This document shows, piece after piece, positions 46,630 to 57,736 of a DNA stretch of 64,000 nucleotides; positions within the stretch are counted from its first letter, which is position 1; each line of letters opens with the position of its first letter. Position numbers and translations under genes: made by a program. Source of the DNA: Methanobacterium sp. (GTDB lineage Archaea; Methanobacteriota; Methanobacteria; Methanobacteriales; Methanobacteriaceae); the NCBI GenBank assembly GCA_015661405.1, contig JACWMK010000003.1:21216-85215 (forward strand). Reading direction: 5' to 3'. The notes beneath the pieces were generated by a model. It had not been told where the DNA came from and made no database searches. It saw nothing but the letters and a program-made list of their open reading frames with translations.

Positions 46630-47418
46630 TTATAATCCTAAATCCTTGTTAATTTGATCTGCTGGCCACCAGCTTCTTGGGCACTGGACGTAGCATACTC
46701 CGCATTTCACGCATCTGTCTTCGTTGAGTTCTGGTCTTCCATTAGTCATGTCAAGTGCTCTGGTTTGACAAGCCATAGCACAGGTCCCACATCCTATACA
46801 GAGAGCCTGATTTACTACTTTGTTCTGTAAATCGGATCCACCTGCTTCTGTGTATCCTGCTAGATCTATCATGGGTTGTAAATAATCCATATCACCATTG
46901 ATTACGGCAACCACCGTTTTGGCTATGATTTCTGGTGAAGGTGGACATCCTGGTAAAGCAGCATCTACTTTTATCAAGTCTGCGATTGGCACGAATGATT
47001 CATGATTTGGCTTGGCTTGTTGTCCACCCCGTGAATATCTGGTGAAACAACCTGTTGCTGCACATGAACCAAGAGCCACCACTAATCCTGCTTTCTCCCT
47101 CGCTTCCATAAGTTCTTTGACACTGTGTTCATCCTGAAGACATACTGATCCTTCAACTAGGGCTACGTCCATTTCGGGCATTTCCCACACGTCTGCTAGG
47201 GTTTGTCCATATACTATATCCACCATTTCGGTGAGTAATGGTGCTAAAATGTCATAATTTTCACTTAAAGACATGACATCCCCGGTACATCCTGAAAGGT
47301 GGATGTATCCAATTCTTGGTTTAGCTTTTTCTTCCGCCACTTTTTCTACCTCCTGTTTTGAAGCTACTTCTTTTGGTTGTGCTTCCATTCCTAAAAATTC
47401 TTTTATACGGGCTATCAT
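46630..47418 (-). CDS. frhG: F420-reducing hydrogenase small subunit (gamma)
   Basis: 262 residues. The N-terminal half is the [NiFe] small-subunit domain (LSGCTGDVMSLSENYD, GSCAATGCF, ALPGCPPSPE) for the proximal cluster. The C-terminal part holds two ferredoxin motifs (CIGCGTCAMACQ and CVKCGVCYVQCP, about 208-245). It conducts electrons from FrhA to FrhB. It starts 6 bp after frhD. Confidence 0.96.
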   Translation of the reverse strand: MIARIKEFLGMEAQPKEVASKQEVEKVAEEKAKPRIGYIHLSGCTGDVMSLSENYDILAPLLTEMVDIVYGQTLADVWEMPEMDVALVEGSVCLQDEHSVKELMEAREKAGLVVALGSCAATGCFTRYSRGGQQAKPNHESFVPIADLIKVDAALPGCPPSPEIIAKTVVAVINGDMDYLQPMIDLAGYTEAGGSDLQNKVVNQALCIGCGTCAMACQTRALDMTNGRPELNEDRCVKCGVCYVQCPRSWWPADQINKDLGL

Positions 47419-47423
47419 TACTT

Positions 47424-47894
<471 letters not shown>

Positions 47895-47903
47895 ATTATT
47901 CCC

Positions 47904-49121
<1,218 letters not shown>

Positions 49122-49130
49122 ATGTATCAC

Positions 49131-49464
49131 CTCATGTTTTTATAATGAACATCAGTATTTCAATTGATTAATATATAATTATAAGCTTTTCCTTAGAAGA
49201 TAAAATGAAAATTATATATACTATAAAATATTTAAATTTAATTTTCAATCATTAACTGATAAAAACGATAATTTCAATTCACGAAAGATTTGATTTGAAT
49301 AAGAAAAAAATATAATTTAATAGATTTGAGATTTAATAAAAGATAATTTAAGTGGTTTATAATATAATAGTATGTTTGAGAACTATTATAATCCAATGAT
49401 ACTTCTTCAAAACGAAAACATCGAGTATTAACCCTAAACAAAACAATTACTGGAGGTTATTAAT
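49131..49464. other. Divergent promoter region frhA / PAC2 pair
   Basis: About 335 bp, AT-rich. Leftward reading gives a TATA-like TTTATAGTATATATAA about 95-110 bp before frhA, so the frh leader could be about 70 nt. I see no strong dyad and no ORF. Confidence 0.4.
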
Positions 49465-49677
49465 ATGAATATATTACCCGAAGAAGCAAAGATAATAGCT
49501 CAAAAATATATAAAAGAACCAAAAGCTTCAGCAGGTAAACCCGAATTGAAAAACTTAAGTGGTAAACAGATCTATATAATACCAGTTATCTTAAATAATA
49601 AAATTGTAGGAGAAATCCACATAGACCCTGAGAATGGTGAAAATGTAGGTGGCGCAGGGGGTGCATCAAATGGTTAA
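49465..49677 (+). CDS. Small protein, YpeB/PepSY-like, 70 residues
   Basis: MNILPEEAKIIAQKYIKEP, a helical start, then SGKQIYIIPVILNNKIVGEIHIDP, a beta hairpin as in PepSY-like propeptide domains, and a Gly/Ala tail (GGAGGASNG). The ORF is coupled to the next gene, whose ATG overlaps its final codons. GGAGG precedes ATG 49465. Function unknown; a partner of the PAC2 protein is possible. Confidence 0.65.
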   Translation: MNILPEEAKIIAQKYIKEPKASAGKPELKNLSGKQIYIIPVILNNKIVGEIHIDPENGENVGGAGGASNG

Positions 49678-50398
49678 AATGATTGAAACAGAAGTAGAAT
49701 GTTGTAAAATAGTTTCTGAAGACGTGAAGGATGCGGTGATTCTCGAGGGATCACCAGAACTAGGTTTGATTGGTAACATTTTGGGCTGGTTACTGGTGGA
49801 AGAACTTAACATGAAACAAATTGGATATATAGACTCCAAGTATTTCCCCCCACTAGCAGTATTATATAAAGGTATGGCAATTCATCCATTCCGAGTATAT
49901 AGTGCAGATGGGATTGTTTTGTTCTTATCCGATTTCATAATACCACCAGCAGTAGCTTATGATATGGCTAATGCTATCGTAGATTGGGCAGATAAAAATA
50001 AAAGTAAAGAAATTATAACTTTTAATAGTATAGTTGTAAGAGAAAAAACAGGCGGAATAGCTGGAGCTGCAAATTCTGAAGAAGCTCTTAAAAAGCTTGG
50101 TGATAAAGAAATACCTATACTTCCATTTGGTAATATAAATGGCCTCTCGGGTACTCTTTTAACTAGAAGTACTATTAAGAATATTTCAGCATCGTGTCTT
50201 TTCGCTGAAGTATTAAACCAATATCCAGATCCTCGGGCAGCTGCCAGTGTAGTGGATGTTTTAAATAAGATGTTAAATATAAACATTAATGCAGAACCAC
50301 TTTTAAAAGAAGCTGAAGAAATTGAAGCTCGTCTAAAAGAATTGGCAAATACTGTCCAAGGAGAGCAAGGCGGACAGGAATCACCTGCTTATCTGTAA
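49670..50398 (+). CDS. PAC2-family protein (proteasome assembly chaperone-like)
   Basis: About 242 residues (MVKMIETEVECCKIVSEDV). PAC2 family motifs: VILEGSPELGLIGNILGWLL near residue 23, IGYIDSKYFPPLAVLYKG, and later the NGLSGTLLTRSTIKNI region, with a C-terminal coiled-coil (EAEEIEARLKELA). Archaeal PAC2 proteins may aid proteasome assembly. The start overlaps the 70-residue gene upstream; a GTG at 49649 is less likely. Confidence 0.85.
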   Translation: MVKMIETEVECCKIVSEDVKDAVILEGSPELGLIGNILGWLLVEELNMKQIGYIDSKYFPPLAVLYKGMAIHPFRVYSADGIVLFLSDFIIPPAVAYDMANAIVDWADKNKSKEIITFNSIVVREKTGGIAGAANSEEALKKLGDKEIPILPFGNINGLSGTLLTRSTIKNISASCLFAEVLNQYPDPRAAASVVDVLNKMLNININAEPLLKEAEEIEARLKELANTVQGEQGGQESPAYL

Positions 50399-50441
50399 AA
50401 AAAAATATATAAAAAAATTGTTGTTAAATTATAAAATCTTG

Positions 50442-50516
<75 letters not shown>

Positions 50517-50560
50517 CTAAATATACTTTTTTTTAATAAGACATTTTATAAAAATTTGAG

Positions 50561-50639
<79 letters not shown>

Positions 50640-50712
50640 CAAAAAATATAAAATAATTTAATTCAAAAAAAAACAAAGTAGGAATATTTAAATGTTAAAA
50701 TATATTATTTTT

Positions 50713-50838
50713 TTAGTCTAATTCTTTATGCCACGAAAAATTTTTGCTCAATATTTCCATCATTATAGTAATTACAATAAATCCACTTATAAGTACTATA
50801 AAAATTACGTCAGCGTAGGGCATACTAATAAATGCCAT
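50713..50838 (-). CDS. 41-residue single-span membrane protein
   Basis: The frame starts MAFISMPYADVIFIVLISG and has one hydrophobic helix (about 9-29), followed by MMEILSKNFSWHKELD. AGGTGA precedes ATG 50838 by 6 nt, a good SD. No family recognised. It is isolated between the tRNA-Arg pair and another small leftward gene. Confidence 0.6.
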   Translation of the reverse strand: MAFISMPYADVIFIVLISGFIVITIMMEILSKNFSWHKELD

Positions 50839-50947
50839 TATCATTCACCTGCACTTTTATTTTATTAATATTAAATATTTATATGATAAATTTTTTGTAT
50901 TTCTTTTATCAACTATTAGGAATAATTTTACATTAGACTATAAATAT

Positions 50948-51157
50948 CTATTTCTTATTTATTTCCATATCCTTAATACTATTAATAAACTTTATTACTC
51001 CATTTGACTCTTCAGAAAATTTGATGAAATCTTGAGCTGATATTATTAGAACTAATTCATTATTCTTAAACTCATCCGGATCCTTAGGTATAACAACCAA
51101 TTTGTCTTTATCCTTGATGTTTTGACTGCATATTCCTATAGTAGCTTTAATATTCAA
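50948..51157 (-). CDS. Small hypothetical protein, 69 residues
   Basis: Unrecognised. MNIKATIGICSQNIKDKDK then KLVVIPKDPDEF and a helix (AQDFIKFSEESNGVIKFINSI). TTG 51157 has AAGGAGTGAT just before it, a strong SD, so it is probably a real gene. No visible operon partner. Confidence 0.65.
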   Translation of the reverse strand: MNIKATIGICSQNIKDKDKLVVIPKDPDEFKNNELVLIISAQDFIKFSEESNGVIKFINSIKDMEINKK

Positions 51158-51270
51158 TGAATCACTCCTTAATATTTTTTTAACTGATTATTTTCTTTAT
51201 GAATAGATTTTTAACTTTCCGAAAATAAATATATAATTCTAAAATTAAATGAAATGGAAGATGGTTACAA

Positions 51271-51578
51271 ATGATAAAAAAAATGAGATTAGTAGGCTTT
51301 ATGGGTAAAAGACCAGGATAAAGCCTTGGATTTCTACTTGGAAAAGCTTGGTTTTGGAATGCAAGCTGATATTAAAAATGGATAATGGTTACCTTTGGCT
51401 GGAGGTTAAGCCATCGGGTGCTGAAACTACCACAGATGATATGAAGTCGACATATAAAGATTTAAATGTTAAGGGAGTTAAATTCATTGAGGAACCTAAA
51501 ATTCAGGAGTGGGGTGTAATGCAAGCAATTTTTGCTGATCTAGATGATAATCGTTTTGTATTAGTTGAACGTGACTGA
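51271..51578 (+). pseudogene. Frameshifted VOC/glyoxalase-family remnant
   Basis: Three frames give pieces of one small VOC-fold protein: VKDQDKALDFYLEKLGF, then KMDNGYLWLEVKPSGAETT, then EWGVMQAIFADLDDNRFVLVE. At least two frameshifts separate an N-terminal MRLVGFMG from the rest. The last piece has an in-frame ATG at 51348 region, but the fold would be incomplete. Convergent with the EndoQ gene. Confidence 0.7.
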
Positions 51579-51592
51579 ATAACATAAAATAT

Positions 51593-52819
51593 TTATCCAA
51601 AATAATTATCTAGTGTATTATCGGTGGTATCATTCTTTGAGTCCTCGTCATTATCATTGACCAATAGAATCTTACCATATCTTCCCCCTCCACCGGACTG
51701 TATTTGTAAAGTTTTGTTACGAAATGCTTCTATAACTGATATAAGTTCAGGATAATTATTCTTAAGCTCATCCAAAGGAGTATATATAAGGACTGATATT
51801 TCATTTCCGAATTTCTGCACCAGTTCCTTCCAAATTTTCTGTACATAAACCGTGGTAACTCCTTTATTATATACCAAGCTTATTATTTCAGCTAATGGAA
51901 GTATATGAATGTATGGTGGTCTGTTAGGTGGATGATGAGGTTTATTCCAAGATGATAGTTCATATATTCTATAATCTACACCTTTTTTAATTGTCCCCCC
52001 ACATGTGCATCTCATTTTATTTTTTAATGCTTCAGTAATGTTAAATACTTTATAACATTTGGTACAGGCTGTTTTATGATATTTACCTAATTGAGGATCA
52101 AAACCGTAATTTGCTTTTATTTTATTTTTTATAATACAATTTTTAATTTCTTTAAATGTTAATTCTTTAACATTTAACTCGTTGAACTCTCTTCCTAATC
52201 TATGTGGCCATGGAGAGTGTGCGTCAGAATTGGATAGGAAAGGAATGTTTTGAAGCTCTTTTATATGATCTGCCATTCCACTATCTGCTGAAAGTCCTAA
52301 TTCCAGAAAATCAGGTTTTTCAAAATAACAATCATATATACTATCATATTCTTTATACAAACTAGTCCAGGGTGTAAATGCATGAGAAGGTCCAAAAAGA
52401 CAGTCCTGTTCGTGTGCTATGTCCATTATATCCAAAGCACCCATACGAACTTTAGGTCTGCCATCAGAATCTAAATTCCCACGTAATGCTTCCTTAACTT
52501 CATATGCTGCTTCAAAAGAGGGTAGAATCATTAAATGGTGCACTCTTTTTATATCTTCCACTTCCACGGTTAAAATAAATTTACATGTGGAGCGGGTATT
52601 TTCTTTTCTTCTTTCATTTTTGATGGAGAATATACCGTTTTCTGTTTCTTCAATAGTTTCATCAAGGATTTGAATCCACTTAGAATTCAACACATCTCCA
52701 GTTCCCACTAAATCTAATCCTTTCAGTTTCGCCTGTGGAGCAATAACGTCAGGAATCATATTCTTCGAAGTTGCCATAGAATATCGGCCGTGAATATGTA
52801 GATCAGCGTTGATTATCAT
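51593..52819 (-). CDS. Endonuclease Q (EndoQ)-family PHP-domain protein
   Basis: About 408 residues. N-terminal PHP metal site NADLHIHGRYSMATS (about 4-18), TGDVLNSKWIQ, GPSHAFTPWTS and SNSDAHSPWPHR; then a zinc finger (CTKCYKVF and CTCGG, about 253-275) and a C-terminal domain with SGGGGRYGKI. EndoQ cuts DNA 5' to deaminated bases and works with PCNA, encoded 3.4 kb away. ATG 52819 or 52831. Confidence 0.88.
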   Translation of the reverse strand: MIINADLHIHGRYSMATSKNMIPDVIAPQAKLKGLDLVGTGDVLNSKWIQILDETIEETENGIFSIKNERRKENTRSTCKFILTVEVEDIKRVHHLMILPSFEAAYEVKEALRGNLDSDGRPKVRMGALDIMDIAHEQDCLFGPSHAFTPWTSLYKEYDSIYDCYFEKPDFLELGLSADSGMADHIKELQNIPFLSNSDAHSPWPHRLGREFNELNVKELTFKEIKNCIIKNKIKANYGFDPQLGKYHKTACTKCYKVFNITEALKNKMRCTCGGTIKKGVDYRIYELSSWNKPHHPPNRPPYIHILPLAEIISLVYNKGVTTVYVQKIWKELVQKFGNEISVLIYTPLDELKNNYPELISVIEAFRNKTLQIQSGGGGRYGKILLVNDNDEDSKNDTTDNTLDNYFG

Positions 52820-52981
52820 TTTAATACACATCGATTAAATGTATTTATATTAATTAGATTTTTTTTATGATTATTTATTTACTTGAAAATTTAAAAAAAA
52901 TATAAAAATAATCAAAAAGTAGGCAGGTTAAAATTATCAAATTTTTAAGTTTCAAATTTATTTTGAAAGAGAAATTTTTTT

Positions 52982-53755
52982 TTAACCAATGTATCGCAGA
53001 TCTTCATCTCCAGGTGTAACGTGCATTCTATCTGACATCTCTTGTTCCATTTGCTGGGCTTTAGATATCATTTTACGTGTTTCTTCTGCTCGTTCTTCTA
53101 ATTTTGCAACATCAACTTCTAATTTGAGTATGTTAATTAATGTTTTCAGAACCGCCTTGGATGCATCTGCATCTATGAAATATCCTGGAGTTTCTCCCAT
53201 AAGACACACCCCATCCATTCCCCGAGACATGCCTAAGCCTAGAAGAAGACCTGATGCACCGATTATTCCACCGTCTGCTGATCTAAGTTTTACTTCATAT
53301 CCTTCCAACATTTTAGTAAGCTCTTTGCTTGTTGCTGCTCCTAAAACCCTCGTTTTCTCAACATGTTGACCAGTTCCAAGTCCACCGAGAGTGTAGATAC
53401 TCTTAACTCCACGTTTATCTAAAAAATCAATTATAGCACCACAAATATCATACTGACCTTCTGGACTTAAACCTTGAGTATTTCCCACCAGTATTATATA
53501 ATCTCTCTGATCTGCTCCTGCTGATTTAAGATAATAGAACTCATTTTTCATTGGTTCAATTAGCCCATTTTCATCTACAAATACCTGTGGAGGGAATGAT
53601 GGTGAATATAATTCTGCAAATTTCTCTGCATGAAGTTCATGAATAATATGCTCTGCCACTAATTTACCTACATGCCCTATACCTGGAAGAGCCTCTATCA
53701 AGATTGGTTCGTTGAGATCTACATCCTTCAATAATTTAATAAAGGTATCTTTCAT
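52982..53755 (-). CDS. PAC2-family protein (proteasome assembly chaperone)
   Basis: 257 residues. PILIEALPGIGHVGKLVAEH near residue 18, FPPQVFVDENG, YILVGNTQGLSPEGQYD, IYTLGGLGTGQ and GASGLLLGLGMSRGMDGVC are typical of the family, with a C-terminal coiled-coil (about 220-245). It is downstream of nop10 in the translation/RNA block. Role in proteasome assembly is inferred from homology. Confidence 0.9.
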   Translation of the reverse strand: MKDTFIKLLKDVDLNEPILIEALPGIGHVGKLVAEHIIHELHAEKFAELYSPSFPPQVFVDENGLIEPMKNEFYYLKSAGADQRDYIILVGNTQGLSPEGQYDICGAIIDFLDKRGVKSIYTLGGLGTGQHVEKTRVLGAATSKELTKMLEGYEVKLRSADGGIIGASGLLLGLGMSRGMDGVCLMGETPGYFIDADASKAVLKTLINILKLEVDVAKLEERAEETRKMISKAQQMEQEMSDRMHVTPGDEDLRYIG

Positions 53756-53773
53756 CTAAACCAGCTCCTTTTT

Positions 53774-53944
53774 TTATTTGGTTTTCAGCATTTGCTTTTT
53801 TAATAATCTTCTGTATTTTCCGTACTTATCTGTTGGAGAGTATTTAGGGGGATAAACTACACCTAAATCTCCTTCACAGTAGGGACATTTATTCTGTAAT
53901 GTGTATCCACCACATGATCGGCATTTATTCATTTTCATTTTCAT
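53774..53944 (-). CDS. nop10: H/ACA ribonucleoprotein protein Nop10
   Basis: 56 residues. Zinc ribbon CRSCGGYTLQNKCPYC (about 8-23) followed by YPPKYSPTDKYGKYRRLLKK, the universal Nop10 pattern. It stabilises Cbf5 in pseudouridylation complexes. The ATG at 53944 overlaps the aIF2-alpha stop (ATGA); in-frame ATGs at 53938 and 53932 are alternatives. Confidence 0.93.
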   Translation of the reverse strand: MKMKMNKCRSCGGYTLQNKCPYCEGDLGVVYPPKYSPTDKYGKYRRLLKKQMLKTK

Positions 53945-54720
53945 TCTAATTCACGATAGAATTCACCTTCGCCACCAGCCTCTATCACAGCATCTATGGC
54001 TAGTTGAGCTGCATCTTTAAGTATAGTCTCTGCTTCAATATAGTTAGATGATTTAACTGTCATTCTATATCGGGGAGCACCTACACACTGTACACGAATA
54101 TGTTCATCCTTAACAGATACTAGAGCATCTTTTATTACGTCTACCCCATCAGCTACGTAAGATTTTAAATCAACATAACCCGTTATCTGAACTTCAGGAG
54201 GGGATATATTCTTCTTTGCAATATCAGTTATAGCTTCCGCCCACTTCTCATCTATTTCCCTATTTAAAAGAACTTCTACACCTTCTTCAGCAGCAACTTC
54301 GAAAGCCCCGTAAAGATCACCAAATTCATCCATCAAATAATAACCGACTTCCTCATATGCTGTATCTAGATCCTTACCTATACTTTTAGCTGAAAATTCA
54401 AGTAGTTTTTCAGCTTTTTGCTCTATTTTCCATTGTTGGATTTTTCGGGTCCTTTGATCTTCCCTAATCCTTTTCATGGAAACATCTACATGACCTTTAT
54501 GAGGATTTACTCTCAGTACTTTGGCCACGATTTTCTGGTTCTCTCGCACATGATCCCGAATATTTTTTACCCAACCAGAGGAAACCTCTGATATGTGGAT
54601 GAAAGCTTCTTTTCCAGGATACTCTTCTAATACAGCGAATGCTCCATAATTTAGAACTTTCTGTACTGTACCTACTACCAGATCTCCTTCATCTGGCCAT
54701 TCTTTCCTCATTCTTACCAT
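53941..54720 (-). CDS. eif2a: Translation initiation factor aIF2 subunit alpha
   Basis: About 259 residues. N-terminal S1 domain (VVGTVQKVLNYGAFAVLEEY, GKEAFIHISEVSSGWVKNI) and VSMKRI; central helical domain; C-terminal alpha-beta domain with VQCVGAPRYRMTVKS. Part of the ternary complex carrying initiator tRNA. ATG 54720 has AGGTG before it; ATG 54729 is upstream of the SD. Confidence 0.96.
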   Translation of the reverse strand: MVRMRKEWPDEGDLVVGTVQKVLNYGAFAVLEEYPGKEAFIHISEVSSGWVKNIRDHVRENQKIVAKVLRVNPHKGHVDVSMKRIREDQRTRKIQQWKIEQKAEKLLEFSAKSIGKDLDTAYEEVGYYLMDEFGDLYGAFEVAAEEGVEVLLNREIDEKWAEAITDIAKKNISPPEVQITGYVDLKSYVADGVDVIKDALVSVKDEHIRVQCVGAPRYRMTVKSSNYIEAETILKDAAQLAIDAVIEAGGEGEFYRELE

Positions 54721-54752
54721 ATAGAACACCTAAAATGTTTAAAAAAATTTAA

Positions 54753-54938
54753 TTAATCTAAGACTTCGATTATTTGGGCAACAATTTCAGATTTTCCGCC
54801 TCTTGGTTTTACCAGAGTTTTGCCGCAAATTATACATTGTACATTGGAAGCGGCATGATCAAAAATAATTTGTTGGTTGCCACAGTCTATGCATTTGACT
54901 TTTAAAAAATTGCTTTTTGGATTGTTAAAATTTGTCAT
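54753..54938 (-). CDS. rps27e: Ribosomal protein S27e
   Basis: 61 residues. Zinc ribbon CIDCGNQQIIFDHAASNVQC then CGKTLVKPRGGK, the full S27e pattern (about 16-48). A component of the small subunit. GAGGTTTT precedes ATG 54938. In the leftward block with L44e and aIF2-alpha, the usual archaeal order. Confidence 0.95.
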   Translation of the reverse strand: MTNFNNPKSNFLKVKCIDCGNQQIIFDHAASNVQCIICGKTLVKPRGGKSEIVAQIIEVLD

Positions 54939-54965
54939 CTAATAAAACCTCTTTTTAAATTTCCA

Positions 54966-55247
54966 TTATTTCATTACAAACTCTACTTTTCCAGCTCTAA
55001 ATGATGAACGTTTCATATGAGATTTACCACATTCTTTACATTTGTATCGTAAATCAAGTTTTTTTACTGGTTTATTTCCAGATGGTAATGGTCTAGGATA
55101 ACCTCGGTAACCACTAGTAACACGCCTAAATTGACGTTGCCCCCATTTTAATTCGCTGGCTTTTCTTCTTTTTGATTCAAATACTTCATGAAGCCTGTGT
55201 TTTTTACAACTAGGACAATAAGTTCTTCTTTCTTTAGGAATCTTCAT
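54966..55247 (-). CDS. rpl44e: Ribosomal protein L44e
   Basis: 93 residues, very basic. MKIPKERRTYCPSCKKH (zinc ligands), then QRQFRRVTSGYRGYPRPL and a second CxxC (CKECGKSHMKRSSFRAGK). Large subunit component near the E site. SD GAGGTGATT precedes ATG 55247. Confidence 0.96.
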   Translation of the reverse strand: MKIPKERRTYCPSCKKHRLHEVFESKRRKASELKWGQRQFRRVTSGYRGYPRPLPSGNKPVKKLDLRYKCKECGKSHMKRSSFRAGKVEFVMK

Positions 55248-55375
55248 CTATAATCACCTCTAAAATAAAATAAGCATAATTAGGCTTGAAATTTTTTGAT
55301 ATTTAATTTAATGTAAACTCTATATTATAATTAACTCTAAGTCTATATTAAAATACTTATAAAATTCATGTTTAT

Positions 55376-56245
55376 TTATAACTTTTGTATGAATTTCCCC
55401 TTCCTGTTTTTTATAAGAATCTGAGCGTTAGGCTGTGGCATGGTAATAATATCTTGTGGAGAAAATGGGCCGTATATCTTTTTATCAACTCCCATAATGG
55501 TTGGGAGTTCTTCTAAAATCATTAAAACTTCAGCTGGAGCTTTTTGATTATTAATATTTTTTAGTCTAGTATTTTCTTTTACATTATTTTTATCAATATT
55601 ATAATCATGAGAACTTTTTAAACCCTCAATACTTTTTGAAGGGTCTAAATATTCTGAAGAGGGCTTTTGACTTGGTTCGTTACCAAATTTTTTATAAATA
55701 TTTCCTAAAGTACTCTCTTCTACATCAGAATTTAATTTATCATCCGCTTTAATATGTGATAATTCTGCTGATGAATTCACTATAGGTTTTTTTACTGTTT
55801 CAGCAGGATTATCAAATTTCTTGTTTATGGGACTCTGAGCTGAATAAAACTTTAAAGAATCTCTCATATTTTCACGATGAGTCACTAATGATGTTACTAA
55901 AGCCTGATATAATTTTTCTTCCTCGGGAGTACAGTTTCGAGGAACCTTCATAGGTGAAGTTGATGTGGGCTTCAATTCTTTGAATAACTGGTATGAACGT
56001 TGCACATTCATGACAGCGCTGTTGCTGATCTTATGCTCCCGTCTTTCACATATCTCAGCGATGATTCTCTGTGCATCTCGTAATAGATAAGACTCAAAAG
56101 AGAAAGGATTATTATCTATCTTCCTCATAAGCCTATTAAAATATTTAAAGACATCTGAGTAAAAGTTTTCCCCAACCGGAGCTAAACCACTTAGATTACG
56201 CTCTTTTTTTTGGATTTCTCTTAATTTCTGGAAGAATTCATCCAA
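55376..56245 (-). CDS. gins51: GINS subunit Gins51 (Sld5/Psf1-like)
   Basis: 289 residues. N-terminal A domain (about 1-140) with FEKL-like helices, YLLRDAQRIIAEICERREHKI near 62; a Ser/Asn/Lys-rich linker (about 150-235) that looks disordered; C-terminal B domain (about 240-289) with ILEELPTIMGVDKKIYGPF. Component of the replicative helicase with MCM and Cdc45/GAN. TTG 56245 with GAGGA upstream. Directly after pcn. Confidence 0.85.
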   Translation of the reverse strand: MDEFFQKLREIQKKERNLSGLAPVGENFYSDVFKYFNRLMRKIDNNPFSFESYLLRDAQRIIAEICERREHKISNSAVMNVQRSYQLFKELKPTSTSPMKVPRNCTPEEEKLYQALVTSLVTHRENMRDSLKFYSAQSPINKKFDNPAETVKKPIVNSSAELSHIKADDKLNSDVEESTLGNIYKKFGNEPSQKPSSEYLDPSKSIEGLKSSHDYNIDKNNVKENTRLKNINNQKAPAEVLMILEELPTIMGVDKKIYGPFSPQDIITMPQPNAQILIKNRKGKFIQKL

Positions 56246-56247
56246 TC

Positions 56248-56982
56248 CTATTCCTCGCTTTCTATCCTTGGAGCTAAAAGGAAGCTTAATTCACCTTCAT
56301 CCGAGGCCATCTTTAAGGAGAGATTAAGGGGCATATCATTTCCCAATCTTAAAACCACTGCTTCTGAAAATTTATCCGCTTTCAACATTTCTTTTATCTT
56401 TTCAAGTGAAAATACTGATTTAGCATTATCATCTATTTTCTCACCATGCAAATATTCTATAGTGGCATCTCCAAACTCTCCTTCTGCAGATGCTATGAAT
56501 TTATTTTCATCTACTATGAGGGATATTTTATCAGAAACTATGTCAATATCTTGAATGGAGTTTTTAAGTAGAGCAAAAGATATTTCAAATTCTGTGGGGT
56601 ATTCTAGTTGAGGTGGGGTGGGAGGTTCATACTCTATATCAATAAGACGTATTTTAAAAGTACGTCTAGCTTCACCTTCGAAGTTAATGATCAAATTACC
56701 CTCATCTACAGCAAGTTCCAACATATCATCTGATTTCCCTCTTTTAAGTACTTTCATTAACTCTTCAGTATCTACATTGATTTTAAGGGGTTCGTCGCAT
56801 GAGTACATATCAAAAACACTTGATTTAAGTTCTAGATGTACAAAAGTGATGTGAGATCTGTCCAATGCATCGAGTTTCAAGCCCTCAGTATCTGCCTGCA
56901 TTTGAACTTCATCCACAATGGAAGAAATAGCGTCGAAACTAGTTTTTAAAATGTTAGAATCACTTAAAACTGCTTTAAACAT
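56248..56982 (-). CDS. pcn: Sliding clamp PCNA
   Basis: 244 residues, full length. MFKAVLSDSNILKTSFDAIS, then LDALDRSHITFVHLEL, KVLKRGKSDDMLEL, RTFKIRLIDI and C-terminal LAPRIESEE are the archaeal PCNA pattern. It tethers polymerase, ligase and repair enzymes to DNA. ATG 56982 with GGAGGATAAA. Leads the pcn-gins pair. Confidence 0.97.
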   Translation of the reverse strand: MFKAVLSDSNILKTSFDAISSIVDEVQMQADTEGLKLDALDRSHITFVHLELKSSVFDMYSCDEPLKINVDTEELMKVLKRGKSDDMLELAVDEGNLIINFEGEARRTFKIRLIDIEYEPPTPPQLEYPTEFEISFALLKNSIQDIDIVSDKISLIVDENKFIASAEGEFGDATIEYLHGEKIDDNAKSVFSLEKIKEMLKADKFSEAVVLRLGNDMPLNLSLKMASDEGELSFLLAPRIESEE

Positions 56983-57049
56983 TTTATCCTCCTTTTTATC
57001 TATTTTATTTCTTTTTAATATTCAACTAATTATTAACTTATTCGACTTA

Positions 57050-57685
57050 TTAATCGTTATCATTCCCTTCATCTTCTTCAGTTAGACTGTCATCTTTATT
57101 TCTCTGGGTATTTCCTTCAAAAGTTTCTAATTCCCTATATATTGTTTTAAGAAAAGTTAATTCTCGTAATTCACGAGCAAAAACTGTTACTATTATGAGA
57201 GATCCAATTAAAACTAGAAGTGCAGAAAACATAGCCCTGTCTCCAAATAGGACATTAGATGCAACCTGTACTGATGAACCGGTTAATGAGAAAGTCACAC
57301 CATATATTATAAATAAAATTCCAAAAACAAGTGCTATGGCCCGTATTATTACATTCTTTTTCTCTTTCAGGAATTTAACTGTATAATAATTTTTTAAATT
57401 ATGCATAAAAGAAACATCATTTGATCCTTCAGAATTTCGATATTGAACTTTTTCTTGTGGAGTAATAGAAGATGAACTTATAATTAGTGAATTTGTATCT
57501 AGTTTTTCAGATCCTTGATTCTTTAATTGGTCTGATTTCTCATAAGAATTCGTATCATTATTTTCTTCAGGGTTTTCCTGAGTGAAAATTCTTTTCAAAT
57601 CTTGAAATAAAGATTGACTCCAAAATTCCATCTTTTTTTTATAATCCTTTTTACGGGTGTTTTGGGTTGTTTTTGAATCTTTCAT
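57050..57685 (-). CDS. Membrane protein with two helices, unknown function
   Basis: 211 residues. A charged, low-complexity N-terminal half (residues 1-105, Asn/Ser/Lys rich), two hydrophobic helices (about 109-132 and 143-166) and a charged C-terminal tail (EEDEGNDND). No known domain. It lies between tfs and pcn in the information-processing operon, which may be chance. GGAG precedes ATG 57685. Confidence 0.75.
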   Translation of the reverse strand: MKDSKTTQNTRKKDYKKKMEFWSQSLFQDLKRIFTQENPEENNDTNSYEKSDQLKNQGSEKLDTNSLIISSSSITPQEKVQYRNSEGSNDVSFMHNLKNYYTVKFLKEKKNVIIRAIALVFGILFIIYGVTFSLTGSSVQVASNVLFGDRAMFSALLVLIGSLIIVTVFARELRELTFLKTIYRELETFEGNTQRNKDDSLTEEDEGNDND

Positions 57686-57736
57686 TCTAATGTTATTCTC
57701 CTAAAGAACTACTTTTTCAGAAATATTTACATTAGT

